Shown piece after piece: positions 51,736 to 59,670 of a DNA stretch of 64,000 bases; position 1 is the stretch's first letter, and every line of letters begins with the position of its first letter. The stretch is from Nostoc linckia NIES-25 (lineage in GTDB: Bacteria; Cyanobacteriota; Cyanobacteriia; Cyanobacteriales; Nostocaceae). The DNA lies in the NCBI RefSeq assembly GCF_002368035.1, contig NZ_AP018224.1:163386-227385 (forward strand), given 5' to 3'. Below the pieces are notes generated by a model, which worked only from the letters and a program-made list of their open reading frames with translations, made no database searches and was not told the DNA's origin. The translations under genes were made by a program, and so were the position numbers.

Positions 51736-52801
51736 CGAGCAAAGATTAATCCATTGAGATAAGCACAACGATGAGCTAAGACTTGAGGAACGTTATCAGA
51801 TTTCCATTGTGCGCCAGAAATTTTGGTTCGACGGTCAATCTGTTTGACAGTAGACTCAATAGCACCAGAACCAATGGAACAGATTTGTTCTGCTTGATAA
51901 TATTGGTAATTGACAATCCGGTGTCGATGTTTCTCAAGATAAGTACAGAAATTAAAAGCTTGTTTTAGCTGAGAGTCAGCAAAGACAGTGATAGCCTCAT
52001 CAACTTTTCCTTGCCAGAGAAGGGTTTTAGCCTGATTGAGCCGTTGATTAGAACCGCCAATCTTGTGTAGGTTTTCCATCAGATGAAACCAATCAAGTAC
52101 CTCCCGACGCTGGTGTTCGGCAGCAAAATCGCGGACAATCTTCCAAATACCGTCATGTCCATCGCCAAGACAGGTCAAGATAGGAGCAAGTGATTGGCTT
52201 TTGACCCAATCAATTACAAGACTATTTTCTTGAAATGAGGCAGCAATAGCTTGTTTTTCATGTAAACAGGTAGCTTTATAACCCTTCCAATCACAGACTT
52301 GTCCCTTGATTGTACGAATGCGGATATTTCCCCCATCCACACTCAATTCTTCCACAGTTGATTCTACTTGCGGTAATTCAAAATTTTGACGATGCACTAG
52401 TCGTTGCTGCACACTTTTTGATACTTCTACACCTGTTAAATATTCAATATCTTCTGCCGCACGTTGATACGATACCGACGCGCTGATTCGTAAACAACAA
52501 GCTTCTAGATATGGACTCAATTGATTATGGGGTCTAATTTCTAGCTTTTGTGCTTGAGAGTTTGTAATTGGCAGTTCTCCAATAATACTTTTTATTTTTC
52601 GTTTGTATCCGCTGCTTTCTCCTGTGGCATTTTCGATAAAAAAACCCCTACTTCTGGCATGACATATTCCTGCATTTGAGAGCGTACTACTTCTTCTATT
52701 TTTGCCAAACTTGTGCGTTGCTCACCCGGAGTACTTTTGTAGAGTATCTTTGCTATTGCACGAGAATATTCTTTTATCTGTTGTTCTTCTTCAGGAGTCA
52801 T
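51732..52801 (-). pseudogene. ISKra4-family (ISMich2-like) transposase split by a frameshift
   Basis: The first part (52592-52801, MTPEEEQQIKEYSRAIAKIL ... EKAADTNEK) and the second (from about 52610 down to 51732, KRKIKSIIGELPITNSQAQK ... YLNGLIFAR) are consecutive parts of one transposase in different frames. The switch lies in an A-rich stretch on the minus strand near 52590-52610. It could be a mutation or programmed frameshifting. The second part keeps DGG (SVDGGNIR), LGDGHDGIW and GAIESTVKQ as DDE residues. I could not fix the element ends: no clean inverted repeat or duplication was found. Confidence 0.75.
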
Positions 52802-52848
52802 TGATACACCTAGTCTTGATGACTTTATTATCCCTTTCTAATGTCCCC

Positions 52849-53469
52849 TTACTTCCTGACTTCCGTTTTCTGTAACAATCCTTCCCTGTTATTTATTTGT
52901 TTTGGAATAATAAAAACTGGGATGCACCCAATGATTTCTAACTCAAGCTTATTGAGTAGTTGCTTGGTAGTATCAATTGCTTCAGGTTTTACTACCTGTT
53001 GAATTTCTGTTATTGCGGATATGATTTCGCTTGGTGTATGTAATCCGGCGCGACTTAAAGACTTTACCCAGTCTTGGTAATATTCGCCTGCCAATTTTTC
53101 TTGGACTTTCTGAATTGTTTCTTCCATTTGGGAAATCCTAAATAGGGCTTCTACTTGCGATTTGTGAGATATACCGCGTAGTATTGGTGGGATATTTCCT
53201 ACTTCCCACATTTGTGCGATCGCAAATAACCAAAACTGTATAATCTCAAGTTCAATTCCTTCTTGGATTATCCCTTGAGCTATAGTTTTACGATGCTTTG
53301 TTACCCTTTGATTTCCAATAGCAGGATTTTTCTTTTGGTCGATTGTTGACTGCATGGAAGCAGCTAAATTACGGAGGGCTTCTGCTTTTTCTAAGTTAGG
53401 AATATTAAAAATATCTGCTATGGGTGAATTATCATCGTTGTAGGGTAGATTGAGTAGAGATAGTTGCAT
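52849..53469 (-). CDS. Hypothetical protein with N-terminal clamp-motif-like start
   Basis: The 206 residues start MQLSLLNLPYN; QLSLL is close to a clamp-binding pentapeptide. The remainder is helical (WLFAIAQMWEVGNIPPILRG, KVQEKLAGEYYQDWVKSLSR) with no recognised domain. It overlaps the upstream 115-residue gene by 38 bp. The stop is 48 bp from the IS transposase start, so the IS inserted directly behind it. Confidence 0.6.
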   Translation of the reverse strand: MQLSLLNLPYNDDNSPIADIFNIPNLEKAEALRNLAASMQSTIDQKKNPAIGNQRVTKHRKTIAQGIIQEGIELEIIQFWLFAIAQMWEVGNIPPILRGISHKSQVEALFRISQMEETIQKVQEKLAGEYYQDWVKSLSRAGLHTPSEIISAITEIQQVVKPEAIDTTKQLLNKLELEIIGCIPVFIIPKQINNREGLLQKTEVRK

Positions 53470-53779
53470 TGCTTGATTCCTTTAAATCTTTGACGGCGCA
53501 TTCAAGAATTAGTGAGGTTGGCACATTCCAAGCTTTTACCTCCCATTCAGTAGCTAATCGTTCTGAGTGACGGATAACTGCACTACTACATTTGTTTTTT
53601 CTGACAAGCCAATCTCTAAACTTTTCGGCTTGTTCTTTGGTATCGAACCCGAAATAGCTGGTTTTTCTATTTCCCAAGGGGTCAGTAATAGTTGCTACCC
53701 GACGCGAGAGAATATTGAGCGTCCAACCACTGTTAGGAGTGAGTTCGATTTTCGTGATATTTAATTCTGTTGGATTCAT
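53432..53779 (-). CDS. Hypothetical protein, 115 residues
   Basis: A compact alpha/beta protein (GWTLNILSRRVATITDPLGN, KEQAEKFRDWLVRKNKCSSA). It overlaps the stop of the upstream nuclease-like gene by 4 bp (ATGA) and the downstream gene by 38 bp. The tight coupling implies a common operon. No family recognised. Confidence 0.6.
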   Translation of the reverse strand: MNPTELNITKIELTPNSGWTLNILSRRVATITDPLGNRKTSYFGFDTKEQAEKFRDWLVRKNKCSSAVIRHSERLATEWEVKAWNVPTSLILECAVKDLKESSNATISTQSTLQR

Positions 53780-54459
53780 ATTTCAACTTCCGGAATTGCT
53801 GCTAAATATTCCATAGTTGATATTTCTTTTGCTAACCATTTATCATGTGCTTCTTGAGGTGTCATTTTGTGGGTTAAAAGTTTTTTCTCCTTATCATCTT
53901 CTACAAAAGGAGCGAGTGTTTCTTCTAGCCGGGCTTTGAAATTCAAATGTTTATCTTCAGAATAAGTAAACTGGTAAATACTATCAGTGTTAACGAACAG
54001 GTAAACCAGGCTAATTTGCTCCAATTGTATTCCTGTTCGTTCGTATAGGAGAAATAACCTTAGTTGAGTTTGCCATTTGCTTTCAAGAATTTCAAATTTA
54101 GGGGGTTTTTGAATTGTCCAGTCAAACCCAACTACTTGATTTTCACCATAGATAATGAGGTCGCACTCGCTGTAGAGAAGAATATCGTGGTATAAATATT
54201 GAAGTTGGGCGTTCCATTGTTTGTTGCCAGAAATATTTAGAAAAGGTTTTACCTTATCGACCCAGTTATTAATTTGGGGGTATGCCTTTAATAAAGCTTC
54301 GACTGGTAGCCCTAACCCAATTTGTTGCATAATGAGGTGAAACTGACCGCCAGCAACTTCAGATTCACTTTTGACAGTTAGATTACGATAATTTATCGTT
54401 GATAAACATTCTGGATTCTGTTCAACTAGTTCAAGTGTTTTGTGATTAAAACGATTCAT
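53776..54459 (-). CDS. PD-(D/E)XK nuclease-like protein
   Basis: I chose ATG at 54459 (MNRFNHKTLELVEQ); the frame extends to a TTG at 54474 inside a hairpin. The catalytic pattern is Glu/Asp in LYSECDLIIYGENQ and GFDWTIQKPPKFEI, where D(x)nD-x-K is formed by Asp and Lys; the upstream Glu is in LLYSECDL. This fits Cas4/RecB-like PD-(D/E)XK nucleases, although only these motifs support it. The start codon sits 2 nt after a 14-bp perfect hairpin. Confidence 0.6.
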   Translation of the reverse strand: MNRFNHKTLELVEQNPECLSTINYRNLTVKSESEVAGGQFHLIMQQIGLGLPVEALLKAYPQINNWVDKVKPFLNISGNKQWNAQLQYLYHDILLYSECDLIIYGENQVVGFDWTIQKPPKFEILESKWQTQLRLFLLYERTGIQLEQISLVYLFVNTDSIYQFTYSEDKHLNFKARLEETLAPFVEDDKEKKLLTHKMTPQEAHDKWLAKEISTMEYLAAIPEVEI

Positions 54460-54461
54460 AA

Positions 54462-54496
54462 AAATATATCCCAAATTTAGGTTTTGGGATATATTT
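54462..54496 (-). promoter_or_regulatory. 14-bp hairpin sequestering the ribosome-binding site of the nuclease-like gene
   Basis: AAATATATCCCAAA (54462-54475) and TTTGGGATATATTT (54483-54496) pair perfectly with a 7-nt loop. On the minus strand the 3' arm holds GGGAT, the only ribosome-binding-site-like sequence, and the ATG at 54459 follows after two bases. It also lies 8 bp after the ThiF stop, so it may be both attenuator and translational switch. Confidence 0.65.
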
Positions 54497-54503
54497 GCGT
54501 CAG

Positions 54504-55361
54504 CTATTTGTGGTAATTTGTTTGCGGAATATAGTATTTTTTGAGTTGGTCAATGCTTGTATATAAACTTCGGGTTGACATTGCTTTGAGGTCAAAGTAA
54601 CTAGCGAACTTTTTCAACCCCCCAGTGAGGGTTAATTCTAGTAAATACTGGGCTGCGATCGCACTCGTCATTTTATTGACGAATAGCGATTGATAATTCC
54701 GTGCTTGAATTTCTGCACATGAAAGGTTATTGTCAGTAAGTTCTTCTGGCTGAGGAACTAGCAGTTCTGGGTGAACCAGCACCGGGGAGGGAAGATGCAA
54801 CCAGAATTGAGGTTTGTCTGGGTTATTGGAAGCTTGGACTATATCAAAATTAGAGTACGTTCCAATTACTACTTGTCCAGAGTAGTTGCTGTTTCCACAA
54901 TCCAGCCAAAATAGCGATGCTGGCTCATTTGCACTGTTGATTTTGAGAACAGAGTGAATTTTGCTCCTGGCGGCGCTGTTATCTACACAGCCAATGATTA
55001 CCGTTAGGGTATTCCACCAACTGGCCGTGCGAATCATGTCTTCTTCAAACCAGTCGCAAACGGCTGTAATCTCTATTCCATACTTGGCACTGCATCTTGC
55101 AGCCAGTGTTTCTGCCTTTGGTAGAGCAATTTCAGCTTGTTGATAATTTTGGCGGCTGATATTTTTGAGTTCGACAGTATCGCCATCGACGATCGCAAAG
55201 TTAATTTCTTTCCTAGTGTGTTGGAGTTGCAGAATAATTCGACATAAATCTTCTGCAAGAAACCCGCCTGTTCCTCCTACTCCCACTAAGACGAAGTTGA
55301 TACGAGTATGATTGCGAGGTAAGACGGGTAAAGCTTGTTGGTAAGTAGTTAATTGAAGCAT
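54504..55361 (-). CDS. PRTRC-system ThiF-family protein (E1-like adenylyltransferase)
   Basis: The Rossmann ATP site is NFVLVGVGGTGGFLAEDLCR, then IVDGDTVELKNISRQNYQ (metal/adenylate-binding Asp and Arg), IGCVDNSAARSKI, and LSCAEIQARNYQSLFVN near residue 223. These match PRTRC-associated ThiF proteins, which activate a ubiquitin-like C-terminus by adenylation. It is the last gene of the cassette, overlapping protein A by 13 bp. The 285-residue length fits. Target here is presumably the ubiquitin-like protein C. Confidence 0.88.
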   Translation of the reverse strand: MLQLTTYQQALPVLPRNHTRINFVLVGVGGTGGFLAEDLCRIILQLQHTRKEINFAIVDGDTVELKNISRQNYQQAEIALPKAETLAARCSAKYGIEITAVCDWFEEDMIRTASWWNTLTVIIGCVDNSAARSKIHSVLKINSANEPASLFWLDCGNSNYSGQVVIGTYSNFDIVQASNNPDKPQFWLHLPSPVLVHPELLVPQPEELTDNNLSCAEIQARNYQSLFVNKMTSAIAAQYLLELTLTGGLKKFASYFDLKAMSTRSLYTSIDQLKKYYIPQTNYHK

Positions 55362-55945
55362 TTTACCTGTGACGGCAGTTCAAATATTTGATTGGGGTTG
55401 ATGTCGAAAAAGTGATTGTATATCCCGATGCGGGTATAAATTGTGGGAATGGTATTCAGCGTGCCAATAATCGCGAACACTCGAAATTTGCCTTTTTCTT
55501 CCTGATTGTCTGCACTTGAAGGATAAGCAGCTAGAGTTCCATGACTGTGCATTTCCACCAAGCTATCTGTATAGCTTTGATTAAGTGCGCTTTCCAAAGA
55601 TAAGACATGAGTAGAGGACGCAGTTTGCAGTGGTGTGTGACACCACCATTGGTTGTTTGTCACTCCCAAGTAGAATAGGATTTCCTGTTGGGGGTTGATA
55701 CTAGCAGCATTGATAATCTCGGCGATCGCTTGGCTGGGTACTTTTGGGACTTTCAGACGAAAGTAGGGTTCAAGGGGTTGGAGTCCAGCCACTTGAGTTT
55801 GGGCAATTTGCAAGCAAACCTCTAACTCGCGGCGGTGCGATCGCAAGAAAAGCCCATTTGCTGCCAGCCAGTATTCCTGGAGTTTTTGACTGTAGGGAGG
55901 AAAGTTATTACTTGTAGCGAGGTGATAACCGATAAAAGGATTCAT
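55349..55945 (-). CDS. PRTRC-system protein A (JAMM/JAB metalloprotease)
   Basis: The JAMM motif is complete: DSLVEMHSHGTLAAYPSSAD has HxH-x(7)-SxxD. Zinc binding and peptide-cleaving activity are therefore likely. The first 100 residues (NGLFLRSHRRELEVCLQIAQ) are a PRTRC-specific region. In such cassettes the protease is thought to trim or deconjugate the ubiquitin-like partner. It is coupled to ThiF downstream and lies 3 bp after protein B. It has 198 residues. Confidence 0.87.
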   Translation of the reverse strand: MNPFIGYHLATSNNFPPYSQKLQEYWLAANGLFLRSHRRELEVCLQIAQTQVAGLQPLEPYFRLKVPKVPSQAIAEIINAASINPQQEILFYLGVTNNQWWCHTPLQTASSTHVLSLESALNQSYTDSLVEMHSHGTLAAYPSSADNQEEKGKFRVFAIIGTLNTIPTIYTRIGIYNHFFDINPNQIFELPSQVKCFN

Positions 55946-55947
55946 TG

Positions 55948-56670
55948 TTAACTGAACAAATGATTGATAATGTCTTCTGGGGTTGTGACTTTCCAGCTAT
56001 GAACGGGAACAAGGTCACTTGAAGGGTAGGATTTAGCTTTAGATTCGTGTAATTTGATTAGCTGATTGCTGATATTATCGGGATGAGTTTTTGACTTGCC
56101 TTGAGATAAGTCCTTGTTAAAAGGTGATTTCCAGAACAGATCCCAAACTTGGCTTATAGTTGCAGCACTGCACATATTGAGAGAATTTCTCCCAAAGCAA
56201 ATACTAGAATCTTCCCAAATGTTAGGTATAGGGGGCTTGTACAGTTGTGTGTCTGGTTTAAATACCCTCCCTTTAACTGCCCACAGGTAGTATCTACTAC
56301 CGCATCCAGCAAATAAGAATGCAGGCATTGGTACAGTAATTACTTCAGGTTCCTGTCCCATAATTTGAATTTGATATTTTTGGGGAGAGTAAAACTGAAT
56401 AATGGCCTCTCCCTCTGGATTTTTACCCCACCAAATTGTGTTGCTAGAAAGCCATCCAGATGCGGCAGTTTTACTTGTAAAGGCTTTCTCTACTGCTTCA
56501 GGAGACAAGAATTTATATTTAGATTCTTTGCCTTCGCGTTCGACTAAAATAAACTGTCCTTTGAGGATAATTAGCTGCCCTAGTAAATCATCTTGGGGAA
56601 TATTGGCTAGCAGGATTTGGGAGACATTTTCTAAGTTAATTATTGGTAATATATTTGTGTCTACATTCAT
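55948..56670 (-). CDS. PRTRC-system protein B (E2-like)
   Basis: I chose ATG at 56670 (MNVDTNILPI), which overlaps the upstream stop as ATGA; the frame extends to 56691. Family features are ASGWLSSNTIWWGKNPEGEA, FLFAGCGSRYYLWAVKGRVF and IWEDSSICFGRNSL, whose Cys is the candidate thioester residue of the E2-like fold, and a WDLFWKSPFN motif. The protein would accept the activated ubiquitin-like partner from ThiF. About 240 residues. Confidence 0.83.
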   Translation of the reverse strand: MNVDTNILPIINLENVSQILLANIPQDDLLGQLIILKGQFILVEREGKESKYKFLSPEAVEKAFTSKTAASGWLSSNTIWWGKNPEGEAIIQFYSPQKYQIQIMGQEPEVITVPMPAFLFAGCGSRYYLWAVKGRVFKPDTQLYKPPIPNIWEDSSICFGRNSLNMCSAATISQVWDLFWKSPFNKDLSQGKSKTHPDNISNQLIKLHESKAKSYPSSDLVPVHSWKVTTPEDIINHLFS

Positions 56671-57395
56671 GCTTTTGATGCTTGGTTCCAAATTTTCACT
56701 GCTGCTTTTCGAGCAGAAAGGGATGTTTCTAACAAATGGCTAACCTCATTTGATTTCTCCAACATCAAGACGGCTTCTTGCCACTTTTGAGCGAGAAATA
56801 TGATATTCTCATAAGTCCATTCCAGCCAATCGCTTGTTTCACACGTAATATCTAGCCAAATATTTTCAGTTGAGTAATCTATAATTCGTATGGCTATATC
56901 TAAATATTGCAGAGGACTTTTGTAACGACGACACAGCTTTACAAATTTCTCGAAGTAAATTTCTTCTGCTGGAGCAATGTAGTCAGGAGTAAAACCAAAA
57001 TTTAGTTTCCATTGGCTGATATTGTACCCTTGCCCCATTAATGACAATAGAAATTTCTCGGAGTATACCAATTCCTCGAAATCTTCATTCCACCACTCAA
57101 GTCTTTGTGGCGAAACTAGAATACTATCACGTTCGGGATTAAACTCGATTTCATCGATATATTCTACTGGGAATAAATTTTCATTCACTAGGTTAATAAA
57201 TTCAATTTCTCTATCGAGGTAAGCACTTGTTGGATGTGATTGTATATTAATAGGTATGGTTGATTCTAACCATTTTTCTGGAAATAATTTTTGATACAGG
57301 CTTAAGATATTTACTCGTTCGGAAAGATTTTCTAGATAATTAACTGCTGTTAGACAAGTAATAGGCATTTTGAATGAGTGGATGTTGCCAATCAT
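56667..57395 (-). CDS. Unknown protein in the PRTRC F position
   Basis: I chose ATG at 57395 (MIGNIHSFKMPIT, 242 residues), since the longer frame from 57494 overlaps protein C. A GGA lies 8 nt upstream. The helical, acidic sequence (SAYLDREIEFINLVNENLFP, SLSARKAAVKIWNQASKA at the end) has no motif I can name. Its place between C and B matches PRTRC protein F in proteobacterial cassettes, which is positional evidence only. Coupled to protein B. Confidence 0.55.
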   Translation of the reverse strand: MIGNIHSFKMPITCLTAVNYLENLSERVNILSLYQKLFPEKWLESTIPINIQSHPTSAYLDREIEFINLVNENLFPVEYIDEIEFNPERDSILVSPQRLEWWNEDFEELVYSEKFLLSLMGQGYNISQWKLNFGFTPDYIAPAEEIYFEKFVKLCRRYKSPLQYLDIAIRIIDYSTENIWLDITCETSDWLEWTYENIIFLAQKWQEAVLMLEKSNEVSHLLETSLSARKAAVKIWNQASKA

Positions 57396-57438
57396 AATTA
57401 ATCCGCCGCTACGAGTTATAGCGGCTATAGATTTGTGA

Positions 57439-57861
57439 TTACAGTACAGGATATTTACTCGTAATAGCAGGTTGCTGTTTAAGACTTTGAGCAACTTTTT
57501 CGCTGTAAGTCTCCCAAGATTGACCGAGCTTGATAGCTTTATCTATCTCAGGTTGTAAGGTAATTAAACTTTCGAGATTAATTTGACTGTTTATCTCTAG
57601 AAGCTTTATCTGCCATCCTAACTTTAGTGCAGGATTTATTTCTTCAAAACTGTTTTTCAATTCTCTAAAATGAATTCCTTTAGTACCTGCTTTTTTTACT
57701 AAACGAATTGAAACTGTATCATCAGTTGTTTGTCGTTCAATTTCTGCATTAGCATACTCTGGAAAGTAGACGCTAATAGCTGTTTTGAGAGTATTGTCAT
57801 CCTGGGCGATCGCCTCATCCAGAGAAATTTCTTGTCCTTCGATAATAGCAATGTACTTCAT
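57439..57861 (-). CDS. PRTRC-system protein C (ubiquitin-like), with C-terminal extension
   Basis: The first 62 residues match the Prok_Ub/PRTRC C family: ISVYFPEYANAEIERQTTDD then VSIRLVKKAGTKG, whose end (G-T-K-G) is the conserved family terminus. Unlike the usual proteins of about 75 residues, 78 more follow (IHFRELKNSFEEINPALKLG ...). If Gly62 is the conjugation point, the extension would have to be removed, for which the JAMM protein A is a candidate. It lies between the E-position gene (5 bp away) and the F-position gene. Confidence 0.78.
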   Translation of the reverse strand: MKYIAIIEGQEISLDEAIAQDDNTLKTAISVYFPEYANAEIERQTTDDTVSIRLVKKAGTKGIHFRELKNSFEEINPALKLGWQIKLLEINSQINLESLITLQPEIDKAIKLGQSWETYSEKVAQSLKQQPAITSKYPVL

Positions 57862-57866
57862 GGTAA

Positions 57867-58349
57867 TTAAAATAGTGACAGTTGGTTGTTAGGTGCAGGT
57901 TTTTTATCTTTATCTTCAGGTAGGTTACGCTTTTGTACTTGTCTTGATTGTTCCTGTTGATTCTGCTCTGTAGTCTGCTTTTCCATCCTTTGTTTGCAAA
58001 TATTTAGCATTTCTGGGAGAGATTTTTCTAAATCCTGTAGCCAGTTATTTATGATAGGCTGAGATTTAATCTCAGCTAAGGGAAGTATCTTAATAATCGG
58101 AGGTGCATCTTGAATTCCAATTGTGACAACTGCTTTTTCAGAATTTGCTTTTAACTGAATTGTTATTATTGCGGTTTTGGTTAAAGTTATCCCGCTAGAT
58201 AAATATTGACTTATAACTTCAGTATTTGCTGATTCATCTAATGTTTCTTCTAAATTTAGATTATCCTGATATTCAGGATTAAAATCTTTACTGCTATAGT
58301 TATGTTCAAAGCCAGTTGCATTCTCGTCAAGTGATGTTTGATTATTCAT
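57867..58349 (-). CDS. Unknown protein in the PRTRC E position, ending in a clamp-binding motif
   Basis: Residues 55-115 (LTKTAIITIQLKANSEKAVV ... NWLQDLEKSLPEMLNICK) show the strand-helix pattern of PRTRC protein E. The first 45 are acidic and disordered. The C-terminus is KPAPNNQLSLF, the exact clamp-binding pentapeptide also found on the polymerase and another protein here. It is coupled to the primase-polymerase upstream and to protein C downstream. I infer that it may carry the cassette to the plasmid clamp. Confidence 0.65.
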   Translation of the reverse strand: MNNQTSLDENATGFEHNYSSKDFNPEYQDNLNLEETLDESANTEVISQYLSSGITLTKTAIITIQLKANSEKAVVTIGIQDAPPIIKILPLAEIKSQPIINNWLQDLEKSLPEMLNICKQRMEKQTTEQNQQEQSRQVQKRNLPEDKDKKPAPNNQLSLF

Positions 58350-58351
58350 GA

Positions 58352-59350
58352 TTAAGAGAGATTGGCTAATCTAAATAAAGTGCGGATAGTAATACCTGTC
58401 TTGTTAAAAGACTGCCATTTGTAGGCGCATTCGCCTGGTTTGTACTTAGGAGAAAGTTGGCTCCAGGTGTCCCATGCCTTAAATAAAATGGGACTAACGC
58501 TATGAAGTGCCATCCCAACTTGAATCCACGAATGGTAATCATCTGCAAATCGAGGGTGGATGACTTCGAGTAGCACAAGTGCGGTTTGAATATTGGTTTC
58601 TATTGAGGGAATTAAATGAGCGTACCTGTCTACCCCATATCTGCGGTTATATTTTTCTTTGGTTAGGTTAAACTTTCTTGTTTTCTCCTGGTTGGCAAGC
58701 ATTTGGGCAATTACCCAATCGGGAGCTATTTCTATTTGGCGTTCAGATGGACTACAGCCGGGAAGCCATCTGTAATTTCTACCCTCTGGGTGAAAGGACG
58801 GGGGGAGGATTGAAGCTAGGTTTTTGCCTCGAAACTCCAGGTGTTCGTCCTTCCCAGTTTTGATTTTGCGAGATTTGACATCGCAAGCTTTTGAATTTGG
58901 GATGAGGTATAAGCGTTGGCTGCGATATTTCCTCCCAGAGGTAAATGCAATTGTGGGAGGAAGATATTTTTGAGCGCGATCGCATAACGACTCCATAGGA
59001 GTTTCGCGTGTTTCGGTGGGTGTTAGGTGGTTGAGTTCTTCTGGTTCAGAATGTTCGTTAATCTGAATAATTTGTCGCCAGGATGTTTCCCCGTCGCAGT
59101 CAATAGCCACTAAGTACCCTTGGGGATGATTGAAACCGCAAACCAAGGCTATACCAGTGGGTGTGATAAATCTGTTATTTGTCCAAACTTTTAGCCGACG
59201 GCGGACGAGTTCAGTTTGTAGTTCTTTGGGAGAGTAAGTATTTTTTTCCCATTCTTTCCCTAGAGGACGTTTACCAAAGGTAGGGACGATTCGCCATTCT
59301 TCGGGTAGGTTGTCAAGCGAAGATACCAAATGACGGATTTGGGCGTGCAT
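58352..59350 (-). CDS. Primase-polymerase (PrimPol) with PriCT-2 domain
   Basis: The N-terminal 220 residues match the bifunctional DNA primase/polymerase domain: IVPTFGKRPLGKEWEKNTYS, a catalytic acidic pair in LVAIDCDGETSWRQI, and LEFRGKNLASILPPSFHPEG. The C-terminal 75 (FADDYHSWIQVGMALHSVSP ... WQSFNKTGITIRTLF) are a PriCT-2 domain. It can probably make primers and gap-fill. There is no helicase domain attached. The start ATG lies in the 3' arm of a 12-bp hairpin. It heads the PRTRC operon. Confidence 0.88.
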   Translation of the reverse strand: MHAQIRHLVSSLDNLPEEWRIVPTFGKRPLGKEWEKNTYSPKELQTELVRRRLKVWTNNRFITPTGIALVCGFNHPQGYLVAIDCDGETSWRQIIQINEHSEPEELNHLTPTETRETPMESLCDRAQKYLPPTIAFTSGRKYRSQRLYLIPNSKACDVKSRKIKTGKDEHLEFRGKNLASILPPSFHPEGRNYRWLPGCSPSERQIEIAPDWVIAQMLANQEKTRKFNLTKEKYNRRYGVDRYAHLIPSIETNIQTALVLLEVIHPRFADDYHSWIQVGMALHSVSPILFKAWDTWSQLSPKYKPGECAYKWQSFNKTGITIRTLFRLANLS

Positions 59351-59388
59351 GAATTCATGTGGCTAATTACTTCGATAATTCATGCACG
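59344..59388 (-). promoter_or_regulatory. 12-bp hairpin covering the PrimPol start codon
   Basis: CGTGCATGAATT (59344-59355) and AATTCATGCACG (59377-59388) pair perfectly over a 21-nt loop. The ATG at 59348-59350 is inside the stem on the minus strand. It could block initiation until opened or bound. Confidence 0.65.
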
Positions 59389-59417
59389 AGTGCGTTAGTA
59401 ACCGTAGTGGTTTGAGA

Positions 59418-59642
59418 TTATGACTGTCGTGCTAATTGATGGCCAGCTTCAAGTAGCTTAACAAGTGTATTTTGGTCGAACGCTTTGATACCAGATACAA
59501 ATTGTTGCCACTGCTGCCATTTCTCTGTTGAATAGGTGTGGTTAGGGTCAAAGTTGCAAACTTGACAGAATTTATAAAAATCAGCATTCCAGTGAAACGT
59601 ACAAATACCTGTTATGAAATAGTTGATTTGTTGCTCGTCCAT
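59418..59642 (-). CDS. Small hypothetical protein, 74 residues
   Basis: It contains four aromatic/Cys clusters (GICTFHWNADFYKFCQVCNF) with CxxC-like spacing, then a helical C-terminus. No family recognised. It sits between the 248-residue gene and the PrimPol gene on the same strand, about 30 bp from the former, so it is probably co-transcribed. Confidence 0.55.
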   Translation of the reverse strand: MDEQQINYFITGICTFHWNADFYKFCQVCNFDPNHTYSTEKWQQWQQFVSGIKAFDQNTLVKLLEAGHQLARQS

Positions 59643-59670
59643 GATTAATATTTCAGATGGCGATTATGTT

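Noticed and set aside
51700..52850. Exact ends of the frameshifted ISKra4-type copy
   Set aside because: GGGACATTAG and GGGAGCATCC near the two sides look similar but give no matching target duplication, so the boundaries stay open.
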